DNA of 39,097 nucleotides from CAZFZQ01 sp964522845 (GCA_964522845.1 CAZFZQ010000002.1:1-39097), one strand, 5' to 3'. Positions 21,698 through 28,909 are shown, counted from the stretch's first letter. Program-made: numbers and translations. The notes: a model not told the origin generated them from the letters alone.

Positions 21698-22974
21698 TGG
21701 CTAGCCCGGAGAGATTTCAAAAAGACGGCACCAAACTGCCGGTCGGACTTGAATCGGAAGTGGCGATTTACAAGCTCGGACTCGCGCCGGAAAATTACGA
21801 GGCGCTAAGAGACGCGATTCTGCGGGATGCGTCCGGGTTCACGGATGTGGAGCTGGGCGCGGCGCAGATTGAGTTACGCACATCGCCGGTTGATATTCTG
21901 TCCGTCTCCGGATTTAATCATCTGGGCGAGGAATACCAAAGGAATTTCGCCCAAGTAAAGAAAGCGGCGGAAGCGCGCGGCGCGAAAATTTTGCGCTTCG
22001 GGTCGAATCCATATTTGCCGATTAGGAATACGCCGCGCACCAACAAACCCAAGTATCGGCTGGTTCCGGATTTCTATAATGAAAACCGGAGGAAAGATGC
22101 TGATACGGTAATCGGCCTGGGAAGGTGCAGGGTTGATATTGGCGATGCGGCGATTGTTTCCTTGTTCCAGTCGTTTCAAGTGAATATGGAGGCATCGTCG
22201 TTTGAAGATGCCATCCGTAAAATGAACATTTCTTTCGCCATCGCTCCGTACCTTTTGGGATTTTCCGCCAATTCGCGCTACCTCGGGGGCTTTGATTTGG
22301 AAATCCAGGATATGAGGATGATTTCTTGGGAAAAAAGCCACGATACGAGAATCCAGGATTTGCGCATGATCGCGTGGGAAAAAAGTTTTGATGTAAGAAC
22401 GAGAGAAGAAATCCGCGCCGGCCGGATGCTCCGCGTGGGACTTCCGGAGCGATACTTCATTGATATGGCTGATTATCTGGGGCGCGCCGGACAATTTCCG
22501 TTTATTCTGCATAATCCTAACGCTGCACTTGCAATTGCGATTGGTATGACTTGGCTTGATACGCGGGTAAAATTCATTCAGGATTCATTGGTAGTGGAAT
22601 TGCGCCTTTTGCCGACTCAGCCAACCATAGAAGAAGAATTATTGATTACGCTTTTCTATATTGGCAGAGTGCGCGACGCTATTTTGAGGGATGAACAATT
22701 GCTGCCGTTTGAATGTGTCCGCGAAAATCGCCTGGCGGCAATGCTTTACGGAATGCATCGGCCGATGTGGTTTTTGCGGGATGATGGTGCGTTGAAAAAA
22801 ATGCCGTATCGGATGGGCATGCGCTTGGAGATTGAAAGGGCGGAGCGGGGGTTGCGGGAGCTCGGACTTTTACGTTATTTTGATACGGAGCTCTTGGCTG
22901 AAAATTTTGTTCGCGGCACGCCGTCGGACAGATTGGCAAAAAAACTTGCACAAGGAGGCCGCAATGCGCGATAA
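21697..22974 (+). CDS. GCS2-type carboxylate-amine ligase (second of two)
   Basis: 425 aa from ATG 21697, coupled to the stop of the micro-ORF (TAATG); an in-frame ATG at 21676 is the alternative start. Same superfamily: VGLESEVAIYKLG (16-28, Glu19/Glu21), VELGAAQIELRTSP (about 55-69), FQSFQVNMEASS, LLGFSANSRYLGG and VVELRLLPTQPT. A tandem duplication of 16 residues occurs at 22303-22398 (IQDMRMISWEKSHDTR then IQDLRMIAWEKSFDVR). It is almost twice the size of the first ligase and not a simple copy. The stop overlaps another micro-ORF. Confidence 0.8.
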   Translation: MASPERFQKDGTKLPVGLESEVAIYKLGLAPENYEALRDAILRDASGFTDVELGAAQIELRTSPVDILSVSGFNHLGEEYQRNFAQVKKAAEARGAKILRFGSNPYLPIRNTPRTNKPKYRLVPDFYNENRRKDADTVIGLGRCRVDIGDAAIVSLFQSFQVNMEASSFEDAIRKMNISFAIAPYLLGFSANSRYLGGFDLEIQDMRMISWEKSHDTRIQDLRMIAWEKSFDVRTREEIRAGRMLRVGLPERYFIDMADYLGRAGQFPFILHNPNAALAIAIGMTWLDTRVKFIQDSLVVELRLLPTQPTIEEELLITLFYIGRVRDAILRDEQLLPFECVRENRLAAMLYGMHRPMWFLRDDGALKKMPYRMGMRLEIERAERGLRELGLLRYFDTELLAENFVRGTPSDRLAKKLAQGGRNAR

Positions 22975-23044
22975 AAGAAGAGAAAAACGGATAGAAATTT
23001 TTCGCGCCTTTAACGAATGGCTTGAAAAAAATAGAGCCAAATAG
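22964..23044 (+). CDS. 26-residue micro-protein after the second ligase
   Basis: MRDKRREKRIEIFRAFNEWL then a short basic end. ATG 22964 follows CAAGGAGG by 6 bases and overlaps the ligase stop (22972-22974); terminator 4 bases after its stop. Strongly basic amphipathic helix. Function unknown. Like the 21599 micro-ORF it is short, charged and translationally coupled. Confidence 0.55.
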   Translation: MRDKRREKRIEIFRAFNEWLEKNRAK

Positions 23045-23047
23045 ACC

Positions 23048-23074
23048 AACCGCCTTTTTTATAAGGCGGTTTTT
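23048..23074 (+). terminator. Terminator of the ligase operon
   Basis: AACCGCCTT (23048-23056) with AAGGCGGTT (23063-23071), T run. Confidence 0.92.
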
Positions 23075-23077
23075 ATA

Positions 23078-23106
23078 TTGACTATTTGTAATTTTTTTGC
23101 TATTGT
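23078..23106 (+). promoter_or_regulatory. Promoter in front of the tRNA-Glu remnant and GIY-YIG gene
   Basis: TTGACT 23078-23083, 17-bp spacer, TATTGT 23101-23106, about 15 bases before the tRNA-like sequence. Confidence 0.6.
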
Positions 23107-23120
23107 ATTTGCATAAATGC

Positions 23121-23209
23121 GGCCCCTTCGTCTAACGGTTAGCCCGCCTCGACTCGCGGACGTCGTCGACTCGCCTCGATTCGGCGAAGCGGGCGCGAGG
23201 CGGGGACGC
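23121..23209 (+). pseudogene. 5' part of a tRNA-Glu gene, interrupted by a palindromic repeat
   Basis: GGCCCCTTCGTCTAACGG followed by TTAG (23121-23142) is the acceptor and D-arm half of a tRNA-Glu. A 62-bp palindromic element (23143-23204) follows, then GACGC, which restores the TTAGGACGC found at the same place in the intact tRNA-Glu downstream. No anticodon loop or 3' half follows, so it is truncated. Confidence 0.75.
23143..23204. repeat. Palindromic element in the tRNA remnant
   Basis: Ends in CCCGCCTCG and CGAGGCGGG, as in rarA 16630-16668. It contains a 25-base stretch (23171-23195, starting TCGCCTCGATTCGG) identical to alaS 32048-32072. Confidence 0.85.
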
Positions 23210-23217
23210 GATATCTT

Positions 23218-23469
23218 ATGTATTCTATTTATTGGTTAGTAGATGAAACTAAAACAAGAACTTATGTTGGGTTCTCTGATGATTTATTTAGGCGGTTGTC
23301 TGAGCATAAAAACGGTAAAGTAAAAACGACCAAAAACTTTGGCGCTTTTCAATATAAAATATTGGAAGAAGTACAAACAGAAAATGAAGCAAGACAAAAA
23401 GAGCTCTACTGGAAGTCTTGCGCTGGAAGAAAAAAATTAAAGAAATTATTTCACGCCGCCATCGTCTAA
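23218..23469 (+). CDS. GIY-YIG nuclease family protein, tRNA-linked
   Basis: 83 aa, one GIY-YIG domain: YSIYWLV with YVGFS (GIY and YIG strands, 2-19), RRLSEHKNG (catalytic Arg helix, 25-32) and a Glu in ARQKELYWKS (about 60-68). Size fits the UvrC-like single-domain group. Notable position: the start is 9 bases after a broken tRNA-Glu and the last five codons (HAAIV, stop) run into the intact tRNA-Glu gene, so the TAA stop is inside that tRNA's D-loop. This suggests a mobile unit that targets tRNA-Glu and rebuilds it at its 3' end; that is inference. No Shine-Dalgarno. Confidence 0.85.
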   Translation: MYSIYWLVDETKTRTYVGFSDDLFRRLSEHKNGKVKTTKNFGAFQYKILEEVQTENEARQKELYWKSCAGRKKLKKLFHAAIV

Positions 23470-23529
23470 TGGTTAGGACGCTAGGTTCTCAACCTGGTAA
23501 TCGGAGTTCGATTCTCCGTGGCGGTACCA
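23455..23529 (+). tRNA. tRNA-Glu (anticodon CTC), CCA encoded
   Basis: 75 bases. Acceptor GCCGCCA pairs with TGGCGGT; D arm GTCT/GGAC; anticodon arm CTAGG-TTCTCAA-CCTGG with CTC at 34-36; T arm CGGAG-TTCGATT-CTCCG; discriminator A and genomic CCA (23527-23529). A terminator follows at once. The first 15 bases overlap the end of the GIY-YIG gene. Confidence 0.95.
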
Positions 23530-23530
23530 C

Positions 23531-23558
23531 AAAAAATCCAACACTCGTTGGATTTTTT
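23531..23558 (+). terminator. Terminator after tRNA-Glu
   Basis: Twelve-base perfect stem (23531-23542 with 23547-23558), ACTC loop, ending in six T. Confidence 0.92.
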
Positions 23559-23599
23559 GATTTGAAAAAAAACACGGAAATTGGTAAGGTTATAGCACT

Positions 23600-24367
23600 A
23601 TGATATCTCTTTTTTGGAATGAATACTTATATCGCCCGCTTTTCAATATCTTGATCTATTTTTATAACGGCATTGCGGTGCAGAATATGGGCATGTCCGT
23701 TATTTATTTGACAATTCTTTTGCGCACGGCGCTTCTGCCGTTTTCTATCGCCAGCGTTTGGAACCAGGGATTTTACGCAAAATTATCGCACGAAATTTCC
23801 AAAATTGCCGCGACTCACAAAAATGATCCTATTTTGCAAAATCAGGAAATCAGGGAATTTTTGAAAAAGCACCGCGTTAATCCGTGGTCTAAGGCAATCG
23901 TGCTTGGCGTTCAGGCGCTAACTCTCGTTTTGCTGTACCAAGTTTTTATGGGCGGCATCAGGGGAAATAAATTTAACCAGTTATACGACTGGGTCAGGCG
24001 CCCGGATTTTGTGAATATCAGTTTCATGGGTTTTGATATCGGCGCGCGCAGCTTGTTATGGCCGGCTATCGTGGCGGTTTTTTTATTTATTGAAATAAGC
24101 TGGGAACAGCGGAAAAAGAAAGCGTTTCTTTTGAATACGGATATTGTGTACAAATATTTTTTTCCATTTTTTGTTTTTGTGACGCTTTATTTTTTGCCCA
24201 TGGCCAAGTCGCTTTTTATCTTGACTTCGCTCATCTTCTCAGCTATTGTGGTAGGAGGAATAGAGATGCTGTTTAAGGTGATAAATGCCGGGCCGGACGC
24301 GCTGGAGGCGGATGAAGATGAAGGGGAAGGCGAGAAAAAAAAAGAAAAAGGCGGAGGAAGTGATTAA
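23600..24367 (+). CDS. yidC: YidC/Oxa1 membrane protein insertase
   Basis: 255 aa. Family fold: N-terminal RPLFNILIYFYNGIAVQNMGMSVIYLTILLRTALLPFSI with the first core helix and the following cytosolic hairpin (ISKIAATHKNDP...EFLKKHRVNPWSKAIVL, about 75-105), then four more hydrophobic helices. Inserts membrane proteins, alone or with SecYEG. Short, without the periplasmic P1 domain of Gram-negative YidC, like Gram-positive and CPR forms. The C-terminal tail is highly charged (EADEDEGEGEKKKEKGG), a possible ribosome contact. No Shine-Dalgarno. Confidence 0.9.
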   Translation: MISLFWNEYLYRPLFNILIYFYNGIAVQNMGMSVIYLTILLRTALLPFSIASVWNQGFYAKLSHEISKIAATHKNDPILQNQEIREFLKKHRVNPWSKAIVLGVQALTLVLLYQVFMGGIRGNKFNQLYDWVRRPDFVNISFMGFDIGARSLLWPAIVAVFLFIEISWEQRKKKAFLLNTDIVYKYFFPFFVFVTLYFLPMAKSLFILTSLIFSAIVVGGIEMLFKVINAGPDALEADEDEGEGEKKKEKGGGSD

Positions 24368-24378
24368 GTTTTTTTATG

Positions 24379-24526
24379 CCCAGTAAGACCAACTTTGACC
24401 CCGATTATGCCTTTGGCATAATCGGAAAAAATCAATCTTGATTTCATTGGGTAAATATAGTAATTGGATAATTTTGATATAAGCTAAAAAGATCGGGTTA
24501 ATTATTTTCAAAGTTGTCTTACTGGG
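24379..24526. mobile_element. MITE-like element, 148 bp, with terminal inverted repeats and TATG duplication
   Basis: CCCAGTAAGAC-c-AACTTTGA at the left end (24379-24398) and TCAAAGTTGTCTTACTGGG at the right end (24508-24526) are inverse copies with one extra base. TATG stands on both sides (24375-24378 and 24527-24530), like a 4-bp target duplication. It contains a hairpin CCGATTATGC/GCATAATCGG (24400-24424) and no ORF. The right TATG supplies the start codon of the next gene. Confidence 0.75.
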
Positions 24527-24527
24527 T

Positions 24528-25148
24528 ATGGCCGATTCATTGGATAAAATTGTCTATTCGTTCGTGATGGAAGATGTCCTAAAGGGTTTGTTTATTCATG
24601 TCCCGCCCGGATATGTGGCATGTGTTTATGATTTGGGCCAGGGCGTTTTGAAAAAGGTTTTGACAGCCGGCTTGCATCTCAAAATTCCATTTTGGCAAAA
24701 AGCGAAATTATTTAACATTCAAACATTGGAGTACGGCATCTCAAACGAATTTAATCCGGAAAATATCAAGGGCTTGGGCGATACGCCGATTACGGCCGCC
24801 ACATCCGACGGCAAAGACATTCATATCCAGGGCACCATACTTTTGCGTTTGGACATTGAATACATTCCAATGATTTGGCAATGGGTGGGCGAGGACTTTG
24901 TGGCCAAAATCGTGCGGCCCACGGTAAGAAGCCGCCTGCGCCTTATTGCTTCGCGCTACGCGCACCAAGAGATCGTAACTTCCATGCGCGACGAGGTGGA
25001 GGTGGAGATAAAAAAAGAATTGGAACGTATTTTTTCTCCGCGCGGAATTCGAGTTGAAAACGTTTTACTTTCGGAAATAACCAAATCCGAAGGGTCGGGA
25101 GAAAAACCAAAAAGCGATTTGGAAAGATTTTATGAAAACAGGAGATAA
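24528..25148 (+). CDS. SPFH/Band 7 (prohibitin-like) domain protein
   Basis: 206 aa. HVPPGYVACVYDLGQGVLKKVLTAGLHLKIPFWQKAKLFNIQ (about 24-65) is the Band 7 start, followed by TSDGKDIHIQGTILLRLDI and the SPFH C-terminal helix REEVE-like (SMRDEVEVEIKKELERIFSPRGIRVENVLLSEI). Usually membrane-anchored by an N-terminal helix, which is missing here: the 20 residues before the domain are polar. It may be peripheral, or depend on a partner. The start codon is part of the target duplication of the adjacent element; before insertion the same ATG would have lain 8 bases after the yidC stop, so the start is retained. Confidence 0.82.
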   Translation: MADSLDKIVYSFVMEDVLKGLFIHVPPGYVACVYDLGQGVLKKVLTAGLHLKIPFWQKAKLFNIQTLEYGISNEFNPENIKGLGDTPITAATSDGKDIHIQGTILLRLDIEYIPMIWQWVGEDFVAKIVRPTVRSRLRLIASRYAHQEIVTSMRDEVEVEIKKELERIFSPRGIRVENVLLSEITKSEGSGEKPKSDLERFYENRR

Positions 25149-25169
25149 ATAATCTTGTGAAAAAAATTT

Positions 25170-25598
25170 ATGCGAGCGGATAGTGAATATAAAAAAACGA
25201 TAAGTGCCGGGGGCGTAGTCGTTAATAAAAATGGTGAAGTGCTGGTTGTCAGTCAGCATGGAACATCGTGGTCGCTCCCCAAAGGACACATAGACGAAGG
25301 AGAAGATGCAATAATTGCCGCGGAAAGGGAAATTTATGAAGAATCCGGAGTGAAGTCCTTAGAACTCATAAAAGAGCTGGGTAGTTACGAACGATACAAG
25401 ATTGATGAAAATGGCGGTGAAGATATGTCGGAATTAAAAAAGATCATCATTTTTTTATTTAAGACAAAAGAATTTTTTTTGCAGCCAGTGGATACCGAAA
25501 ACCCCGAAGCGAAATGGGTGGATAAGGAAAAAGTTGCAAATTTATTAACCCATCCAAAAGATAAAGAATTTTTTTTGCGGATTATCAAAGAAATATAA
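25170..25598 (+). CDS. Nudix hydrolase (diadenosine-polyphosphate-type)
   Basis: 142 aa. GHIDEGEDAIIAAEREIYEESG fits the Nudix box G-x5-E-x7-RE-I-x-EE-x-G. WSLPKGHIDEGE and ISAGGVVVNKNGEVLVV resemble the Ap4A hydrolase/MutT-like group; the substrate is unknown. The stop overlaps the metG region (TAATG at 25596-25600), so it may be translated together with metG. Start ATG 25170 has no clear ribosome site. Confidence 0.85.
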   Translation: MRADSEYKKTISAGGVVVNKNGEVLVVSQHGTSWSLPKGHIDEGEDAIIAAEREIYEESGVKSLELIKELGSYERYKIDENGGEDMSELKKIIIFLFKTKEFFLQPVDTENPEAKWVDKEKVANLLTHPKDKEFFLRIIKEI

Positions 25599-25606
25599 TG
25601 TTTTTT

Positions 25607-27133
25607 ATGGAAAAGTTTTATATCACAACGCCAATTTATTATATCAACGACAAGCCGCATATCGGCCACGCGTACACCACGATAACGGCTGACGTGCTTG
25701 CCAACTATAATCGCCTAAAAGGGCGAGATGTTTATTTTTTGACGGGTACGGACGAGAATTCGCAAAAAAATATTGAGGCCGCGAAAAAATTTTATAAAAA
25801 AGAAGATTTGTCTAAAGATGAAATTAAAAAATATTTGGACGGGATGGCGGCGACTTGGAAGGCCGCCTGGGAGAAATTAAAAATATCGAACACGGATTTT
25901 GTTCGGACAACCGAACCGCGGCACATTGAGGCGGTGCAGAAATTTTTCAAGCTCGTTTGGGACAAGGGCGATATTTACAAAGGATTTTACGAGGGCTATT
26001 ATTGCGAAGCGTGCGAAGAATTCAAAAGCGAAAAAGATTTGGTGGAGGGCTTTTGTCCAATTCATAAAACCGCGGTCAAAAAAATAAAAGAAGAAAATTA
26101 TTTTTTCCGTCTGACAAAATACCGCGAAAAACTTTTGAAGCATATAGAAAAAAATCCTGATTTTATAATGCCGGAATCGCGGAAGCATGAAGTGATAAAT
26201 TATATCAAAGATTTTTCTTCCGATATAAGCATCACGCGCGAATCAATGAAGTGGGGCATAGAAGTGCCGGAGATGCCCGGCCAAGTGCTTTATGTTTGGT
26301 TTGACGCGCTGATAAATTATTTATCAGGAATCGGATTTGGAGAAAATAACAACCCTTCTTCGCGTAAAGCTACGAAGGGCGCAAATCAATTTGCGAAATA
26401 TTGGCCCGCGGATCTGCATTTGGTGGGCAAGGATATTATTAAGTTTCATTGCGCGCTTTGGCCGGCCATGTTGCTGTCGGCAGGGCTTCCGCTTCCGAAG
26501 CAAGTTTTTGCGCACGGATTTTTTACCGTTGCCGGAGAAAAAATGTCCAAGTCGCTGGGAAATGTTGTTGATCCGGTTGCGGCGGCGGAAAAATACGGCC
26601 GCGATGCCCTACGGTATTATTTGTTGCGCGAAATTTCGTTCGGCGAGGACGGCGATTTTTCTTTCGCGCGATTGGAAGAAAGATATAATTCCGATTTGGT
26701 AAACGGCTTGGGAAATCTTGTCGCGCGTGTTTTTGCGCTGGCGGAAAAACATTTGGAAAAAATGCCAAAAGAAAAAGAAAGCTATCTTGAGGACTTTTGG
26801 AAAGAGTATGAAAAGAATATCTGCGAATTGAAATTGCATACCGCTTTGACCTTGATTTGGGAGGAGATTTCCAAGTGTGATATAATAGTAGATAAGGAAA
26901 AGCCGTGGGAGCTGGCAAGCACACAAAAGCATGGAAGCAAAAAAACAAAGAAGCAAGAAGACGAAGATAGAGAGAAATTGACTAAAGTTTTGAACGATTT
27001 ATTGGAAAGAATCAGGCAAATCGCTTTGGCTCTCCGTCCATTTTTGCCGGAAACCGCGGAAAAGATTTTGAATAAATTTGAAGGCAAGGAGCCGTTGAAA
27101 GGCGAACTATTATTTCCAAGATTAGAAAAATAA
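25607..27133 (+). CDS. metG: Methionyl-tRNA synthetase
   Basis: 508 aa from ATG 25607 (MEKFYITTPIYYIN, the family start); ATG 25598, overlapping the Nudix stop, is the alternative and would allow coupling. HIGH at the usual place (PHIGHAYTTITAD), KMSKS loop GEKMSKSLGN, YCEACEEF and FCPIHK zinc knob, ALRYYLLREISFGEDGDFS, then the anticodon-binding helical domain. No C-terminal tRNA-binding (EMAPII-like) domain. Charges tRNA-Met. One palindromic repeat (26353-26379) adds NPSSRKATKG in frame in the catalytic region; HIGH and KMSKS are intact. Confidence 0.95.
   Translation: MEKFYITTPIYYINDKPHIGHAYTTITADVLANYNRLKGRDVYFLTGTDENSQKNIEAAKKFYKKEDLSKDEIKKYLDGMAATWKAAWEKLKISNTDFVRTTEPRHIEAVQKFFKLVWDKGDIYKGFYEGYYCEACEEFKSEKDLVEGFCPIHKTAVKKIKEENYFFRLTKYREKLLKHIEKNPDFIMPESRKHEVINYIKDFSSDISITRESMKWGIEVPEMPGQVLYVWFDALINYLSGIGFGENNNPSSRKATKGANQFAKYWPADLHLVGKDIIKFHCALWPAMLLSAGLPLPKQVFAHGFFTVAGEKMSKSLGNVVDPVAAAEKYGRDALRYYLLREISFGEDGDFSFARLEERYNSDLVNGLGNLVARVFALAEKHLEKMPKEKESYLEDFWKEYEKNICELKLHTALTLIWEEISKCDIIVDKEKPWELASTQKHGSKKTKKQEDEDREKLTKVLNDLLERIRQIALALRPFLPETAEKILNKFEGKEPLKGELLFPRLEK
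26353..26379 (+). repeat. In-frame palindrome in metG (CCCTTC-TTCG family)
   Basis: CCCTTCTTCG...CGAAGGG. Its reverse complement matches the mnmA copy (28608-28633) almost base for base, so the two are opposite orientations of one element. Confidence 0.8.
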
Positions 27134-27136
27134 TAT

Positions 27137-27652
27137 ATGGCCATTATTGATTTTATATTATTATTAGTCCTCTTTGGTTTTATTCTCTCCGGTTTTTGGT
27201 TTGGCTTGATGCATACTTTGGGCGCGCTCGTGGGCACAGTACTGGGCGTTTATTTATCCAGCCGATGGTATGAAGGAACGGCTCTCTGGGCGCAAAGCCA
27301 TCTCGCGGGATCGTTAAATGTTTGGAAGGTGATCGTTTTTATTTTGCTTTTTATTTTGATAAACCGTTTAATCGGTTTATTGTTTTATATTTTAGAAAAG
27401 ACCTTTGGCATTATTACCAATTTGCCGTTCCTTAAATCTATAGACAGATTGGCAGGCGCGGTGATGGGATTATTGGAAGGCGCGGTTGTCTTGGGAGGTT
27501 TGATTTTTATTGCCGATAGATTTCCGTTCGGACTGGAAGAAAAATTATTCGCCGTTTCGGCTTTGAAAAATTATTTTCTCGGAGTATTCAACATCCTTAT
27601 GCCTCTCGTGCCGGAAGTGCTGAAAACCGCGGATGGGCTGATAAAGAAGTAG
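27137..27652 (+). CDS. CvpA family membrane protein
   Basis: 171 aa with four hydrophobic segments (about 3-18, 22-42, 63-86, 103-128). IDFILLLVLFGFILSGFWFGLMHTLGALVGTVLGVYLS is the CvpA N-terminus, and FLKSIDRLAGAVMGLLEGAVVLG the conserved second-half motif. The family is named after colicin V production; its cellular role is poorly defined and has been linked to envelope stress and purine-operon neighbours. Three bases after metG (TAA-tat-ATG), so likely co-transcribed. No Shine-Dalgarno. Confidence 0.88.
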   Translation: MAIIDFILLLVLFGFILSGFWFGLMHTLGALVGTVLGVYLSSRWYEGTALWAQSHLAGSLNVWKVIVFILLFILINRLIGLLFYILEKTFGIITNLPFLKSIDRLAGAVMGLLEGAVVLGGLIFIADRFPFGLEEKLFAVSALKNYFLGVFNILMPLVPEVLKTADGLIKK

Positions 27653-27679
27653 TAAGTAGCAAATAGAAGGTAGTAAGCA

Positions 27680-27702
27680 AAAAGCCTCTTGGCTTTCTTT
27701 TA
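27680..27702 (+). terminator. Terminator after cvpA
   Basis: AAAGCC/GGCTTT stem, TCTT loop, then CTTTTATT. Modest strength. Preceded by TAGTAAGTAG-type words. Confidence 0.55.
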
Positions 27703-27704
27703 TT

Positions 27705-28823
27705 ATGAAGAATACAATTAAGAAAAAGGTTTTTGTAGCTTTATCCGGCGGGGTGGATTCGTCGGTGTCTTTATATTTATTAAAGAAAGCAGGTTATGAC
27801 GTGACTGCGGTTTTTATAAAAATCGGCGAAGAGATTGAACGGGCGGAAGGCGATGAAGTCAATGTTGATAAATGCTGGATAGGGGAGCGCAGAGACGCTA
27901 TGCGGGTCGCGGCTTATTTGGATGTGCCATTTTTAACTTTTGATTTTGATAAGGAGTATAAGAGTCAGGTGTTGGATTATTTTTATCGCGAATACAAAGC
28001 CGGCCGGACGCCGAATCCCGATGTAATGTGTAATAGAAAAATAAAATTTCCATTATTTTGGAAAAAAGCCAAAGCATTGGGCGCGGATTTTATGGCAACG
28101 GGGCATTACGCCCGAATTGCCAAAGGCAATCCGGGAAATTTCAAATTGTTGAAAGGAAAAGATAAAGAAAAAGACCAATCGTATTTTTTATATAACCTAA
28201 CATCGCGCGACCTTGAACACATTTTGTATCCGATTGGAAATTTAACAAAACCGGAAGTCCGGCGGATCGCCAAAGAAGCCGGACTTCCCACGGCGGAGAA
28301 AAAAGAAAGCCAGGGCCTGTGTTTTGTGGGACAAGTCAATATTCGCAATTTTTTGAAAACAAAAATCAAGCCAAAAAAAGGAAAAGTAGTTGATATGGCG
28401 GGAAAAATTGTTGGCGAACACGAGGGTTTGTATTATTACACCATTGGCCAGCGGCACGGCGTGGGCGTTTCCGGCGCGAGCGAGCCATATTTTGTCATTG
28501 GAAAAAATATCAAAAAAAACGAACTTGTTGTCGCCCCGCAAAAAGATGAAAAAAAGTTTTATAAAAAAGAACTGGCAGTCAGCGATTTAACTTGGGTTTC
28601 CGGCCTGCCCTTCGAAGCTTCAGCGAAGAAGGGTGCTCCTAAATTTCCCTTAAATTGTTCCGCCCGCATCCGCTATCGCGCGCCGCTCCAAAAATGCGAA
28701 GTGAAAAAGCGCGGCAAAGATTATGTTGTTAAATTTTTCTCCCCCCAGCGTGCCATCACGCCCGGCCAGTCGATCGTCTTTTACAAAGGCGAGGAAGTCC
28801 TTGGCGGCGGCATCATAGAATAA
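27705..28823 (+). CDS. mnmA: tRNA-specific 2-thiouridylase MnmA
   Basis: 372 aa. ALSGGVDSS (12-20) is the PP-loop; NPDVMCNRKIKF gives the catalytic Cys109 and SQGLCFVG the second Cys206; ATGHYARI and KDQSYFLYNL are family blocks; the C-terminal part (GQRHGVGVSGASEPYFVIGK and later) is the beta-barrel domain. Thiolates U34 in tRNA-Lys/Glu/Gln, so it acts on the tRNA-Glu type encoded 4 kb upstream. A palindromic repeat (28608-28633) adds PFEASAKKGAP in frame in the C-terminal domain. No ribosome site; the ATG follows a T-rich stretch. Confidence 0.95.
   Translation: MKNTIKKKVFVALSGGVDSSVSLYLLKKAGYDVTAVFIKIGEEIERAEGDEVNVDKCWIGERRDAMRVAAYLDVPFLTFDFDKEYKSQVLDYFYREYKAGRTPNPDVMCNRKIKFPLFWKKAKALGADFMATGHYARIAKGNPGNFKLLKGKDKEKDQSYFLYNLTSRDLEHILYPIGNLTKPEVRRIAKEAGLPTAEKKESQGLCFVGQVNIRNFLKTKIKPKKGKVVDMAGKIVGEHEGLYYYTIGQRHGVGVSGASEPYFVIGKNIKKNELVVAPQKDEKKFYKKELAVSDLTWVSGLPFEASAKKGAPKFPLNCSARIRYRAPLQKCEVKKRGKDYVVKFFSPQRAITPGQSIVFYKGEEVLGGGIIE
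28608..28633 (+). repeat. In-frame palindrome in mnmA (CCCTTCG...GAAGAAGGG)
   Basis: CCCTTCGAAGCTTC then AGCGAAGAAGGG. Inverse orientation to the metG copy. Confidence 0.8.
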
Positions 28824-28848
28824 ACGTACGCAAGGTAATTTTATTATT

Positions 28849-28876
28849 TTGTCAGATAATTCTTTTTTGATATAAT
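28849..28876 (+). promoter_or_regulatory. Promoter of the PaaX-like gene
   Basis: TTGTCA 28849-28854, 16-bp spacer, TATAAT 28871-28876, the last within the dyad repeat. Confidence 0.75.
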
Positions 28877-28900
28877 ACTGCTATAGCACAATTATATCAA
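28867..28900. promoter_or_regulatory. Dyad operator-like site, copy 1
   Basis: Outer arms TTGATATAAT and ATTATATCAA, with an inner palindrome TGCTATAGCA, make a near-perfect 34-bp dyad. It covers the -10 box of the PaaX-like gene, as expected for an autoregulated operator. A 32-base copy with 30 identities follows the gene at 29460-29491. Confidence 0.75.
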
Positions 28901-28909
28901 AATTAACTT

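Noticed and set aside
23418..23603. Plus-strand frame of 61 codons across tRNA-Glu
   Set aside because: It reads straight through the tRNA and its terminator (TLGSQPGNRSSILRGGTTK is the usual tRNA-derived peptide).
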